A stretch of 64,000 bases of DNA from Clostridia bacterium (GCA_900764045.1 CAAFMN010000085.1:1-64000), one strand, 5' to 3'; shown: positions 25,860 through 34,444, counted from the first letter of the stretch. Notes: generated from the letters alone by a model not told the origin. Program-made: numbers and translations.

Positions 25860-25878
25860 TAGAGAGGAGGACGTCCTG

Positions 25879-26946
25879 ATGTTTGAACAGCTTGGCGATT
25901 TGGAAAGCCGATATGAAGAACTGGGCCGGAGGCTGAATGATCCGGAAATCATCGCCGATCAGAGTCTATGGCAAAAAACGATGCGGGAACATGCGGATCT
26001 GACTCCTCTTGTGGAAGCCTATCAAAAATATCGGCAGGCGCTTCAGCTGGAGCAGGACAGTTTGGAATTGTTAAAGGAAGAGTCTGATGAAGAGCTTCGT
26101 CAGATTGCCAAGGATGAACTCGTGCAGGGACGCGCGCAGGCAGCGGAGCAGGAGCGCAGGCTGAAGTTTCTCCTATTGCCCAAGGATCCCAATGACGAAA
26201 AGAATGTCTTTGTAGAGATTCGCGCCGGGGCCGGCGGAGATGAAGCAGCGCTTTTCGCTTCCGAGCTGTACCGGATGTACAGCCGCTATGCAGAGCGCAA
26301 AGGATGGAAAAGCTCCATTGTCAGCGTCAACGAGAACGGATTGGGCGGCTTTAAGGAGATCGTGTTCTCCATCACAGGACAGGGCGCGTATTCAAAGCTG
26401 AAGTACGAGAGTGGCGTACATCGGGTGCAGCGTGTGCCGGTAACCGAATCAGGAGGCCGAATCCATACCTCTACCGTGACGGTTGCCGTACTGCCGGAAG
26501 TGGAGGATGTAGAAGTGGAGATCAAGCCCGGAGATATCCGTATCGACGTGTTCCGTTCCTCCGGAAATGGAGGACAGTGCGTTAACACCACGGATTCTGC
26601 CGTACGAATCACGCATTTTCCTACCGGAATTGTCGTAAGTTGTCAGGATGAGAAATCGCAGCTGAAAAATAAAGACAAGGCGCTCAAGGTTCTGCGTTCC
26701 CGTCTCTATGATCTGGAGCTTGCCAAGCAGCAGGCCGCGGTATCGGCAAACCGCAGAAGTCAGGTAGGTACCGGAGATCGAAGTGAAAAGATACGGACTT
26801 ATAATTTTCCGCAAACGCGGATTACAGATCATCGTGTCAAACTCACACTATATAAAATGGAAAATGTTCTGGATGGAGATCTGGATGAACTGATCGATTA
26901 TATCACGGCTGCCGACCAGGCAGAAAAGCTTAAAGAAAATGAATAA
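25879..26946 (+). CDS. prfA: Peptide chain release factor 1
   Basis: A 355-residue class I release factor for UAA and UAG. It has the codon-recognition PVT tripeptide (PxT, in [14 protein letters not shown]) and the hydrolytic GGQ in [23 protein letters not shown] is followed by Cys rather than the more common His. The Gln is the target of PrmC encoded just upstream. A good GAGGAGG site precedes the ATG. It is the last gene of the cluster and ends at a shared terminator. Confidence 0.97.
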   Translation: MFEQLGDLESRYEELGRRLNDPEIIADQSLWQKTMREHADLTPLVEAYQKYRQALQLEQDSLELLKEESDEELRQIAKDELVQGRAQAAEQERRLKFLLLPKDPNDEKNVFVEIRAGAGGDEAALFASELYRMYSRYAERKGWKSSIVSVNENGLGGFKEIVFSITGQGAYSKLKYESGVHRVQRVPVTESGGRIHTSTVTVAVLPEVEDVEVEIKPGDIRIDVFRSSGNGGQCVNTTDSAVRITHFPTGIVVSCQDEKSQLKNKDKALKVLRSRLYDLELAKQQAAVSANRRSQVGTGDRSEKIRTYNFPQTRITDHRVKLTLYKMENVLDGDLDELIDYITAADQAEKLKENE

Positions 26947-26950
26947 ACAA

Positions 26951-26990
26951 TAAACCGGCCGCTTCCTAATACAGGAACTCGGTCGGTTTA
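26951..26990. terminator. Bidirectional terminator between prfA and the lipoprotein gene
   Basis: TAAACCGGCCG (26951-26961) pairs with CGGTCGGTTTA (26980-26990), with an inner TTCCT/AGGAA stem. It serves two convergent genes. Confidence 0.75.
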
Positions 26991-27002
26991 TATTTGTATG
27001 CT

Positions 27003-27434
27003 TTATGAGTTTCGGATTTTTGCCGCGAGCCGCCAGAGAGGAGCATCTTCGGACAGTTCATACAGTTTTCCGCCGGACTCAAAATGATGCCCGTTAAAGG
27101 AAAAGGAATATTGCTCTCCATCTTTCGTCGTAAATAGAAAGAGATCACTGGCATCCGATGCCATAATCTGCGTCTCGCCGGTCACCTTTATATGGGAGAT
27201 TGCCTCCAGGCAGTCCGATATCACAGCCATATCCGTGACTGTATATTCGCTGGAAGCCTCATAGAAACATCGATATTGCAGTGCCGTCACATCGCTTCCC
27301 TGTTGAAGAAAACGCTGCGTCTGCGCATCACAGTATGTAGACAATGATTTTTCTTCTTTTGTTTTGCATCCTCCAAGAAAGCAAACCGCGCACATCAGAT
27401 ATAAAACAGGGAATATCATTCTGCTTTTCCGCAT
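27003..27434 (-). CDS. Small lipoprotein of unknown function
   Basis: A 143-residue exported protein. The leader VLYLMCAVCFLGGC is a type II signal with a lipobox cysteine near residue 23. The mature part has alternating short strands (DLFLFTTKDGEQYSFSFNGHHF) typical of small beta-sheet extracytoplasmic domains. I do not recognise a family. An ATG at 27434 has AAGGA nearly adjacent; the in-frame ATG at 27419 is an alternative that keeps the signal peptide. It is a single gene facing prfA. Confidence 0.72.
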   Translation of the reverse strand: MRKSRMIFPVLYLMCAVCFLGGCKTKEEKSLSTYCDAQTQRFLQQGSDVTALQYRCFYEASSEYTVTDMAVISDCLEAISHIKVTGETQIMASDASDLFLFTTKDGEQYSFSFNGHHFESGGKLYELSEDAPLWRLAAKIRNS

Positions 27435-27605
27435 ATCCTTCTATGCCCCCATTCGTATAAATTCACTTTTATTTTATAACAAAAATCGCTTTCTGACAGT
27501 ATAGTTTCCGTATTGTCATTATCCAACTTGGAAATTTAAGCCGCAGAAGTTCCAAAAGGCGTTATAATACAATCACAGGAATCTATACTTAGAGGGGGAA
27601 TAGGG

Positions 27606-28820
27606 ATGACATACAGAGAAGTCCGCTGCAGAAACTGCGGTAATATTATGAGGTTTCCGGAGGGGGAGACTCATATTCGCTGCGCACAATGTGGAACGGA
27701 ATATACCTTGTCTTCACAGCCCAAACAGGAAAACGAAGTGAAAATCATTCAATACGGCGGCGGTGGAGCGCTCTTTAAGGCGTATATTCCGGGAGGTTGG
27801 AACTATCAGGTGATAGACGACAACCCATCGGTCTCTTCATTAGCGCCTGTTTGCAAGGGATTACAGATGTATTCCAACAGCGGCGCACAGATGGTATTTC
27901 TGCCTTTTGCCTATTACAAGGACTTTACACAGCAAAAACCTTCTATGTTCTCTAGCTTTATGGGACAGACCAACCGTGATTATCAGCTGGACCCGGTCTC
28001 CCTGGTCTGTTACCGCAGATCTGTGGAGCTGGCGCAATATGCATATGAGCGTATCACTACGATCACCAGCGGAGTACAGATACAATTGCAGCCCCTGTCT
28101 CCGGATGCCTTAAATACCAAGGCGATGCGTTTCCAACAGGAAGCTTCCCGTAAATTGGATGGGCCGATCCGGCTGGAGCCCGGAAAGTTTCGATTCCGTG
28201 TTCAGATGAACGGAGGCGTCTACGACGGCTATTTCGCGACGATTCTGGCAAAACGGAATGGATCGCAGCAAAATGGGCGCGGAGATATGATGGACATGTT
28301 AAAAAAAGGAATGGCGATGATGGGAGCTATGTACGGAATCGGCGGAATGGGAACCTTTGACTGGGGGCGTTCCTTTGATCTTCTCCTACTGTATCCGCAT
28401 AACGATACTGCCAAATACGAAGCTGTGCTCGATCGTTTTATTGAGGAGATAGAGTATGGTCCTCTTTATTATGCCCTGCAGGACGCAGAGCTTCAGAACG
28501 CGCAGCGGGTGCAGATTCAGGGAGCCATGCAGCGGCAGCAGACAGCCATTCGGTCATCTCAGCGCATCTCTCAGACCTTGTCTGAGACATCGGATATCAT
28601 AAATCAAGGAAACTGGGAGCGAAGCCAGAGGATGGACCGGATCTGGGAAAAGAACTCAGAAGCAATCCGCGGCGTCAACTCCTATACGGATTCTACCGGC
28701 CGCCAATACGAAGCCGATGTTGCCTATGACCATGTCTATCGGTCCGGCGATACATATGTAGGAAGCAAGAACGGCAGCCTGGATATGGGACCAGAATGGG
28801 AAGAATTAAAACGCAGATAA
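27606..28820 (+). CDS. Zinc-ribbon protein of unknown function
   Basis: A 404-residue soluble protein. The N-terminus is a zinc ribbon with C8/C11 and C26/C29 (CRNCG ... CAQCG). The middle shows a repeated beta-rich pattern (YIPGGWNYQVIDDNPSVSSL) and then a Gly/Met-rich hinge near residues 228-252 (GMAMMGAMYGIGGMGTFDWG). The C-terminal third is helical with many Gln and Arg (AMQRQQTAIRSSQRISQTLS). No enzyme motif is visible. AGAGGGGGAATAGGG precedes the ATG, and a TATAAT lies at 27563-27568 but with a poor -35. The stop codon is directly followed by a decayed IS200 fragment. Confidence 0.78.
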   Translation: MTYREVRCRNCGNIMRFPEGETHIRCAQCGTEYTLSSQPKQENEVKIIQYGGGGALFKAYIPGGWNYQVIDDNPSVSSLAPVCKGLQMYSNSGAQMVFLPFAYYKDFTQQKPSMFSSFMGQTNRDYQLDPVSLVCYRRSVELAQYAYERITTITSGVQIQLQPLSPDALNTKAMRFQQEASRKLDGPIRLEPGKFRFRVQMNGGVYDGYFATILAKRNGSQQNGRGDMMDMLKKGMAMMGAMYGIGGMGTFDWGRSFDLLLLYPHNDTAKYEAVLDRFIEEIEYGPLYYALQDAELQNAQRVQIQGAMQRQQTAIRSSQRISQTLSETSDIINQGNWERSQRMDRIWEKNSEAIRGVNSYTDSTGRQYEADVAYDHVYRSGDTYVGSKNGSLDMGPEWEELKRR

Positions 28821-28821
28821 T

Positions 28822-29008
28822 TATGTGATATTTGCAATTCCATGTTGTGTGTGCTATACTATTTGGGTCGATTCTCATAATTGATCTCCTATGTTTTTGC
28901 TTGTGGTTGGCAGACCTCCTGTATTATACCATAGCAGTTCTTTTTACTCATCGGCAAAAGCCTTTTTGGAACCACCTGCTTAGCAGGTGGTTTTCCTTAT
29001 ACCAAAAA
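28822..29008 (-). mobile_element. Truncated IS200/IS605-family element, copy A (left end and tnpA start)
   Basis: A 187-bp stretch shared with 43567-43710 at 142 of 144 aligned positions; copy B lacks 43 bp (28889-28931 here). Read on the minus strand it begins next to the T-tract of a terminator, has a subterminal hairpin (AACCACCTGC / GCAGGTGGTT, 28970-28992), a TATAAT-like box, an AGGAG ribosome site, and then an ATG at 28878 opening MRIDPNSIAHTTWNCKYHI. That is the start of an IS200-type TnpA (Y1 transposase). The frame is lost after 19 codons at 28822, two bases after the stop of the zinc-ribbon gene. The element is dead: everything after the N-terminus is gone. Confidence 0.85.
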
Positions 29009-29047
29009 TATGGCAGAACGCTTTTACGAAACAGCGTTCTGCCATAT
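29008..29047 (-). terminator. Terminator of the split XRE gene
   Basis: ATATGGCAGAACGCT (29008-29022) pairs perfectly with AGCGTTCTGCCATAT (29033-29047). On the minus strand it runs into five T, which also mark the left boundary of IS copy A. Confidence 0.88.
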
Positions 29048-29048
29048 T

Positions 29049-29978
29049 TTATGCTTCAATTACGGGCGGTACGAAGCTCTCAATTGCTTCGCAAAGCCTT
29101 GGATGGTGAATGACAAAATGGATCGCGGGCGTTTTATTTTTGGATACCATGACCCATTTTCCTTCATGAATATGAATCTGAAGATTCCTGAAAACATAAC
29201 CGGAAGACTCATTGAGAGTATAACCGGGATGAGATGCGGCATAGGCGCGAGTCTGCTCCAGATGCTCCTGATATTCCTGCCAGGTATACGGAATACTTGT
29301 CTCATAGAAAATATTCGAGAGGGACAGCAACATCGGGAAGCGCTCAAATTCTTCGGAATTCGGAAGGGCGATCTCATCCGCTACCGTTCCGTTTTTTAAG
29401 AGCGTTTCGTGCATCTTACGCTGAGCCGAAGCGTACTCCAGGATCCTTGTCCGGTCTTGTTCCGGAATGGCATGCCGTACAAAAAGCTGCTCCAGATACT
29501 TGGCATCCATCGTGTACAGCGGAAGGGACGACAGGATATTTCGCCGCTTGCCCGGAGTCTCTGCATCCGAGAGCAGAAAAGCGTTCAGGGAACGAATCTT
29601 ATCCTCACGGTAAATTTCCATCAGAGGCTGCGCGTTTTTTAATAACTCTTGGGCCCGCTTCTGGTAGTATGCTATTTCCTCTTTGGATTTTGTCAGATAA
29701 TATTTTCCTTCGGCATGAAAACCGTTGATGGCTTCTCCGGAAAGAGCCGCTGCACCGGAAACTTTTAAAAAGTGCAGAAAAACATTGTTCTGAACACCTT
29801 TCAGATAATAGGGAGAGATCTGTCCTGTCATATACATGGGGATCCAGCTCTCCAGCCCCAGCATCATATCCTCCAGAGAACGGTCTAGATTATGGATTTG
29901 ATGGAGATGGAGTCCTTTTTTTAACATCATAGCCATACCAAACATCCATTTCTTGGGGAATTCCGGATCTTTCGCCAT
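29049..29978 (-). CDS. C-terminal part of a split XRE-family regulator
   Basis: A 309-codon frame that starts with an ATG immediately after the stop codon of the gene at 29979-30788 and in the same reading frame (GGA TAA ATG). From memory of Lachnospiraceae proteins, long XRE regulators continue across this point without a break, with a segment like KKWMFGMAMMLKKGLHLHQI in the C-terminal sensor-like part. The sequence here fits that part: mixed helices, no membrane segment and no known catalytic motif. If translated, it depends on termination-reinitiation (a weak GGGA lies just upstream) or stop read-through. Otherwise it is the dead half of a pseudogene. Confidence 0.65.
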   Translation of the reverse strand: MAKDPEFPKKWMFGMAMMLKKGLHLHQIHNLDRSLEDMMLGLESWIPMYMTGQISPYYLKGVQNNVFLHFLKVSGAAALSGEAINGFHAEGKYYLTKSKEEIAYYQKRAQELLKNAQPLMEIYREDKIRSLNAFLLSDAETPGKRRNILSSLPLYTMDAKYLEQLFVRHAIPEQDRTRILEYASAQRKMHETLLKNGTVADEIALPNSEEFERFPMLLSLSNIFYETSIPYTWQEYQEHLEQTRAYAASHPGYTLNESSGYVFRNLQIHIHEGKWVMVSKNKTPAIHFVIHHPRLCEAIESFVPPVIEA

Positions 29979-30788
29979 TTATCCCATAGGCATATCACTG
30001 TACATGATAACTGGAGCAGAGGACTTTGAGAGAACAGTCGCCTTCAAGAAGTCCAATTCGCTTGCCATCATTTCCTTTAATCCCAAATAGGTCTTGGATG
30101 TAGGCAGAGAAAAGGGCATGGATATAGGAACCTTCAGTTCATCAAAATGAATCGCCTTGATATATTCGTTCAGATTAAAATCATCCAGCTTGGCCAGAAA
30201 ATCAAACACAGAATCGCCTTTCGGATCTTGTCCTTCGGATAATAACCAGTTCTGAATCTGTTGCACAGCCAGCTCAGGATCCGCGATCTCATCCGCAGGG
30301 CAGTTTAATAGTTCAGCCAGAACCGTCTTGTCGGATTCTTTGTTTCTCTCATAAACAATATATTTTGCGACAGCCGCGGCGAATTCCGCGGGATCGGCCG
30401 GCTGTCGGGTTCCATTGCGGAAGCGGAATATCGTTGAGCTGTCATAATTAATCGATTGACAGAGCTTGGAGATATTAATATTCAAAAGCGACAGCAATAC
30501 ATCAAAGTTTCGGCAGAGCTGTTCCCGGTTGACAGTAACGATATCCGAACAGGAACGAAATCCTTCAGCGACAAGATCTGCTGTAATCGTCGGTATCTGC
30601 TTCTTTTCCGCGATCTGAACAATGGATACCGTTAATTGCCGAAAGGCTTTGGTATCGATTCCCGGGACACGCTCCCCGGAACGGTATCGGCTGAGGGTCG
30701 CGGGGGAGAGGCCGGAAGCGTCGCTCAACTCCTTTGCCGTACAGTCGATCCGCTGTATGTATTCATTTAACTGTTCATGGAATTTCAT
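29979..30788 (-). CDS. N-terminal part of a split XRE-family regulator
   Basis: A 269-residue frame. Residues 1-60 contain an XRE helix-turn-helix (TAKELSDASGLSPATLSRYR, SGERVPG). A second helix-turn-helix-like block lies near residues 100-132 (SKLCQSINYDSSTIFRFRNG). It stops at TAA (29981-29979) after YSDMPMG, and the same frame reopens with ATG at once. It lies 21 nt after luxS, so the two are probably co-transcribed and the regulator may respond to or control the same physiology. AGAGG precedes the start. The DNA-binding half could work alone, but it would lack its normal C-terminal part. Confidence 0.75.
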   Translation of the reverse strand: MKFHEQLNEYIQRIDCTAKELSDASGLSPATLSRYRSGERVPGIDTKAFRQLTVSIVQIAEKKQIPTITADLVAEGFRSCSDIVTVNREQLCRNFDVLLSLLNINISKLCQSINYDSSTIFRFRNGTRQPADPAEFAAAVAKYIVYERNKESDKTVLAELLNCPADEIADPELAVQQIQNWLLSEGQDPKGDSVFDFLAKLDDFNLNEYIKAIHFDELKVPISMPFSLPTSKTYLGLKEMMASELDFLKATVLSKSSAPVIMYSDMPMG

Positions 30789-30809
30789 GGGGTAGCCTCT
30801 GTATTTACT

Positions 30810-31286
30810 TCAGGCTGGATAACTGCTGTGCGCGGTATCCAGATGTGTCAGAATCTCCAGGTACTTGCGGCTGATCTCCTGCGCGGCAGGAAGATCCATA
30901 TCGGAATAATTGCCGCATCCCTCCGGCGTTGCTCCGGGAATCGGGCCGGTATGATCGCAGACTGCCTGGAAGAGGTGGATCATCTCATCGACGATATCCT
31001 GCGGCGTTAGATCTCCCGAAAAAATCGCGTAAAAACCGGTGCGGCAGCCCATGGGGCCCCAGTATATAGTCTGAGAAGCCAATCCAGAATCACAACGCAG
31101 ATACGTCGCGCCAATATGTTCAATTGCATGAATCGCACCGGTCGACAGAACCGGTTCACGGTTTGGCGCTGTCAGACGTACGTCAAAAGTTGTCAGGCGG
31201 TTTCTGCCGACTTCATCCTTTCTGGATACATAGAGACCGGGCAGCAAACGGATATGATCAATCGTAAAGCTTGCAATAGTTTTCAT
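30810..31286 (-). CDS. luxS: S-ribosylhomocysteine lyase (LuxS)
   Basis: A 158-residue metalloenzyme that splits S-ribosylhomocysteine into homocysteine and DPD, the precursor of autoinducer-2. The metal ligands H53 and H57 lie in HAIEH, C124 in PEGCGNY, the general base is E56, and C81 lies in GCRTGFY. All are intact. AGGAGGG precedes the ATG. The gene is divergent from the EF-G-like gene and is followed by the split XRE regulator. Confidence 0.97.
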   Translation of the reverse strand: MKTIASFTIDHIRLLPGLYVSRKDEVGRNRLTTFDVRLTAPNREPVLSTGAIHAIEHIGATYLRCDSGLASQTIYWGPMGCRTGFYAIFSGDLTPQDIVDEMIHLFQAVCDHTGPIPGATPEGCGNYSDMDLPAAQEISRKYLEILTHLDTAHSSYPA

Positions 31287-31307
31287 TTTAACATCCCTCC
31301 TGCCGCT

Positions 31308-31336
31308 ATCATACCATACTTCTTATCAAAATGGAA
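31308..31336 (-). promoter_or_regulatory. Probable luxS promoter
   Basis: On the minus strand: TTCCAT (31336-31331), a 17-nt spacer and TATGAT (31313-31308). The -35 is a weak match. Confidence 0.45.
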
Positions 31337-31495
31337 CCTGAGAAAATTTATTTAGTAAAAAACCAATAAATTTCATAAAATAAAAAGGAAATCTTTTGTC
31401 ATAGTCGAATAAGCAGTAATATGAGCAAAGCGAATCCGTTGATGATTTTGACGGATGAAAATGCATCAACTATCAAAGGAATTGGAGGAATTGTT

Positions 31496-33571
31496 ATGAA
31501 GGTCTATGGTTCGGAAGAAATTCGCAACGTTGTGTTGCTTGGCCATGGAGGGGTCGGCAAGACCACGGTGGCAGAGGCAATGGCTTACGCTTCAGGAGCG
31601 ATCAAGCGCCGTGGTAAGGTTCAAGAAGGCAATACTGTCAGTGATTATGACCCAGAAGAGGTAAAAAGAGGATTTTCTATCAATGCATCCGTAATTCCGA
31701 TAGAGTGGGACGGATTTAAATATAATATTTTGGATACACCCGGATATTTTGATTTTGTGGGAGAGGCCAGAGAAGCGGCGCACATTGCGGAAGCGGGTAT
31801 TATTGTCGTATCTGCCAAGTCGGGCGTGCAGGTCGGAACTGAGCTCGCATGGGAGATGCTGGAAGAGCGCAAGACGCCACGTTTTATCTTTGTAAACGGA
31901 ATGGATGAAGAGGGCGCGGATTTGGTGCGCGTGCTGCAGCAGCTACAGGATACTTTTGGCAAGAGAATCGCTCCCTTCCAGGTTCCATTTAAGGAAAACG
32001 GAAAGTTCTCGGGATTTGTCAACGTCGTTAAGATGGAAGGTCGAAAATATGTCAATGACCGTGTTGAATCCTGTCCTGTGCCGGATTCCATCACAGAAGA
32101 GATCAAGCCGGTACGCCAGATGATTCTGGAGACCGTAGCCGAGTCCTCCGAGAGCTTAATGGAGAGATATTTTGAGACGGAAGGCGAAGACTTTACCCTC
32201 AAAGAGATCCAGGACGCTTTGCAGGCTGGTATTGTCAGCGGCGATATCGTCCCGGTTCTGTGCGGCGTAGCCGCCAATGGAACCGGTATCGGCGTATTGA
32301 TGACATCGATCGGCCGTTATCTGCCCAGTCCCAATACCGTGCATCCGACGCTGGAAGCGGAGAATGAAAAGGGCGAAGAGATTGAAGTGCCTTGTACACA
32401 GGAAGGTCCTATGAGTGCTTTTGTGTTCAAGACCGTGGTTGACCCCTTCTTCGGCAAGATTACATACTTTAAGGTTGTATCCGGTATCTTGCGGGCGGGC
32501 GATACCGTTACCAATGTAAACAAGGGCGTTCAGGAACGGCTGAATCATATTTATATTCCCAGAGGCAAGGAACAGATCGAGGTTACCGAGCTGCATGCCG
32601 GAGACATCGGTATTGTGACCAAGCTGGCGGTTACCGGCACCTGCGATACTCTGTGCGGCAAGGGCATCAGTATTGAGTTCCCGCCGATCTCCTTCCCGGA
32701 ATCTTTGCTGTGTATGGCCGTTATGCCGAAGAGCAAGGGCGATGAAGAAAAGATTTCTTCCGGCCTCAGTAAATTGATGGAAGAGGACCCCACGCTTAAG
32801 GCCAAGATGGACAAGGAAACCAAGCAGCAGCAGATTTTCGGTATAGGCGACCAGCATCTGGATGTAACGGTTAATAAGCTGAAGAACAAATTCAAGCTGG
32901 ATGTAGATCTCAAGGCGCCTAAGGTCGCGTATCGCGAGACAATCAAGGGAACGGCAAGAGTTCAGGGCAAACACAAAAAGCAGTCCGGCGGACATGGTCA
33001 GTACGGCGATGTGCATATCATCTTTGAGCCGTCCGGCGATATGGAGACTCCGTGCGTATTTGAAGAGAAGATCTTTGGAGGATCTGTTCCCAAGAATTAT
33101 TTCCCGGCCGTGGAAAAGGGACTTCAGGAGTGCGTTCAGGAAGGCGTCCTGGCCGGTTACCCCATGGTCGGAGTCAAGGCGACTCTGGTAGACGGTTCCT
33201 ACCATCCGGTTGACTCTTCCGAAATGGCCTTCAAGATGGCGACTTCTATCGCCTTCAAAAACGGTATCCCGCAGGCCAAGCCAGTAATCCTGGAGCCGGT
33301 ATCCTCGGTCAAAATTACAGTTGATGAAGCCTATATGGGAGACGTTATCGGAGACATGAATAAGCGCCGCGGGCGCGTACTGGGAATGACACATCAAGGC
33401 AAGAAACAGATCATTGAGGCTGAGGTTCCCACCGCGGAGATGTTCACCTACGCGACGGATCTGAGATCCATGACGCAGGCCAGAGGAAGCTTTACAATGT
33501 CCTTCCTGCGGTATGAAGAGGTTCCCAGAGATGTACAGGAGAAGATCATTGCCGCCAGCAAAAAGGAATAA
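31496..33571 (+). CDS. EF-G-like translational GTPase
   Basis: A 691-residue protein with the five-domain EF-G layout. G1 is GHGGVGKTT (K22), switch I reads KRGFSI, G3 is DTPGY (80-84), and domain IV has AYRETIKGTARVQGKHKKQS and GGHGQYGDVHIIFEP. G4 reads NGMD (134-137) instead of the usual NKxD. This fits the second, EF-G-like clade rather than the main FusA, which normally sits in the str operon with rpsL, rpsG and tuf. The precise role is uncertain; members have been linked to ribosome recycling or to no essential function. The ATG at 31496 follows GGAGG (31484-31488); the frame opens earlier at 31421 with no site. Confidence 0.85.
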   Translation: MKVYGSEEIRNVVLLGHGGVGKTTVAEAMAYASGAIKRRGKVQEGNTVSDYDPEEVKRGFSINASVIPIEWDGFKYNILDTPGYFDFVGEAREAAHIAEAGIIVVSAKSGVQVGTELAWEMLEERKTPRFIFVNGMDEEGADLVRVLQQLQDTFGKRIAPFQVPFKENGKFSGFVNVVKMEGRKYVNDRVESCPVPDSITEEIKPVRQMILETVAESSESLMERYFETEGEDFTLKEIQDALQAGIVSGDIVPVLCGVAANGTGIGVLMTSIGRYLPSPNTVHPTLEAENEKGEEIEVPCTQEGPMSAFVFKTVVDPFFGKITYFKVVSGILRAGDTVTNVNKGVQERLNHIYIPRGKEQIEVTELHAGDIGIVTKLAVTGTCDTLCGKGISIEFPPISFPESLLCMAVMPKSKGDEEKISSGLSKLMEEDPTLKAKMDKETKQQQIFGIGDQHLDVTVNKLKNKFKLDVDLKAPKVAYRETIKGTARVQGKHKKQSGGHGQYGDVHIIFEPSGDMETPCVFEEKIFGGSVPKNYFPAVEKGLQECVQEGVLAGYPMVGVKATLVDGSYHPVDSSEMAFKMATSIAFKNGIPQAKPVILEPVSSVKITVDEAYMGDVIGDMNKRRGRVLGMTHQGKKQIIEAEVPTAEMFTYATDLRSMTQARGSFTMSFLRYEEVPRDVQEKIIAASKKE

Positions 33572-33620
33572 AGGAGCGTCCGGAATCCTCCGGAACTGAA
33601 TAAGCGTTTCCTTTGATAGT

Positions 33621-33658
33621 GAGAAAGCCGGGCTTAGTCCCGGCTTTCTCCGTTTTAT
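33621..33658. terminator. Bidirectional terminator
   Basis: GAGAAAGCCGGG (33621-33632) and CCCGGCTTTCTC (33639-33650) form a perfect 12-bp stem followed by CGTTTTATT, between convergent genes. Confidence 0.85.
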
Positions 33659-33927
33659 TACAGTGAGCGTAGGAGCCATTCTGCCTGAGCCCGTTCCTTG
33701 GGATCCAGAAGATCCAGGAGGCAGTCCTTCATCAGCGCAGATTCCCTGGCATTCAACTGGAGTCCTTCATTGTCCATACGCATCCGATAGGCCAGAAAGA
33801 TCTGGATGCATTCCATCTGATTGCGTCCGGTCATCAATTCTCCCATCTCCTCCAGAAGCTTTCTCTTTTGTACCGGCAGAGCCCGAAAGGCAGGTTTACT
33901 ACGCAAAATAGCAGAGAAGTTATCCAT
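33658..33927 (-). CDS. Small helical protein of unknown function
   Basis: An 89-residue, charged, all-helical protein (PVQKRKLLEEMGELMTGRNQ, then LLDLLDPKERAQAEWLLRSL). The ATG at 33927 overlaps the stop of the upstream gene by 8 nt; a GTG nine bases earlier is also possible. It is coupled to the 33920-34444 gene and probably works with it. I do not recognise the family. Confidence 0.65.
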   Translation of the reverse strand: MDNFSAILRSKPAFRALPVQKRKLLEEMGELMTGRNQMECIQIFLAYRMRMDNEGLQLNARESALMKDCLLDLLDPKERAQAEWLLRSL

Positions 33928-34444
33928 TAGCCGCACCTGAGCCTTGGCCCATCTGTCCCCGCATCATTCCGCTCATGGATTGAAATACAGCCTGCTGCTG
34001 TGGATTTAACATCGACTTCAGAGTGTGCTCTAATGCGGTGTCCCGACGTACAGAAGTCTCCGGTCGTTTAAATGGGATGATGGGTTCTGAGTCTGCCGGA
34101 GCGGTATTCGGAGTGGGAGAGGGCATATTCTGTATCATAGACTGCATGCGGAAGGTCTGCATCAGAGTATCCACATAGCCGGTGTGTTCCGGATCGCATG
34201 CGCCGCGGATCTCCTTAAGCATTTCCAGACGGTTCTGCGCAGGATCCGTAATTCCTTCCTCTTGACCTCCCCGTAAAAGTGCGCCGTCTCCCGAGGCAGG
34301 CGGCGGAGCTTGAAGCATATTCTGTAATTCCAGGCACTTTAACGCCAGTGAGAGCTGTCTCTGCATGGATGCGCCGAGATAGGGCAGAGCGCTTCTTAAT
34401 ATCCGCATCGGTTCTGGCGGAGCGATATTCAATGAATCGGGCAT
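33920..34444 (-). CDS. Protein of unknown function with a proline-rich centre
   Basis: A 174-residue protein. The N-terminal helix (LRSALPYLGASMQRQLSLAL) and a C-terminal Gln/Met/Gly-rich helix (MLNPQQQAVFQSMSGMMRGQ) flank a low-complexity centre rich in Pro, Thr and Glu (NMPSPTPNTAPADSEP). No signal peptide or membrane segment is visible. GGAGGAACT lies upstream of the start. Together with the following 89-residue gene it forms a two-gene unit. I do not recognise the family. Confidence 0.68.
   Translation of the reverse strand: MPDSLNIAPPEPMRILRSALPYLGASMQRQLSLALKCLELQNMLQAPPPASGDGALLRGGQEEGITDPAQNRLEMLKEIRGACDPEHTGYVDTLMQTFRMQSMIQNMPSPTPNTAPADSEPIIPFKRPETSVRRDTALEHTLKSMLNPQQQAVFQSMSGMMRGQMGQGSGAANG

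Noticed and set aside
25879..26946. Altered GGQ region of RF1 (GGQCVN) as a defect.
   Set aside because: Cys in place of His after GGQ is found in other bacterial RF1 proteins, and the GGQ and PxT motifs are intact.
28832..29008. A plus-strand small RNA gene: TTGCAA, 17-nt spacer, TATACT, about 110 nt, then a hairpin with T-run; the same layout recurs at 43567-43710.
   Set aside because: The minus strand of both copies encodes the N-terminus of an IS200 TnpA and the hairpin is the element's left end. The promoter-like boxes fall inside the tnpA start codons and are best seen as chance.
28832..29113. Plus-strand frame of 93 codons starting with TTG.
   Set aside because: It lies across the IS200 remnant and then runs through the terminator hairpin and into the antisense of the split XRE gene; there is no ribosome site.
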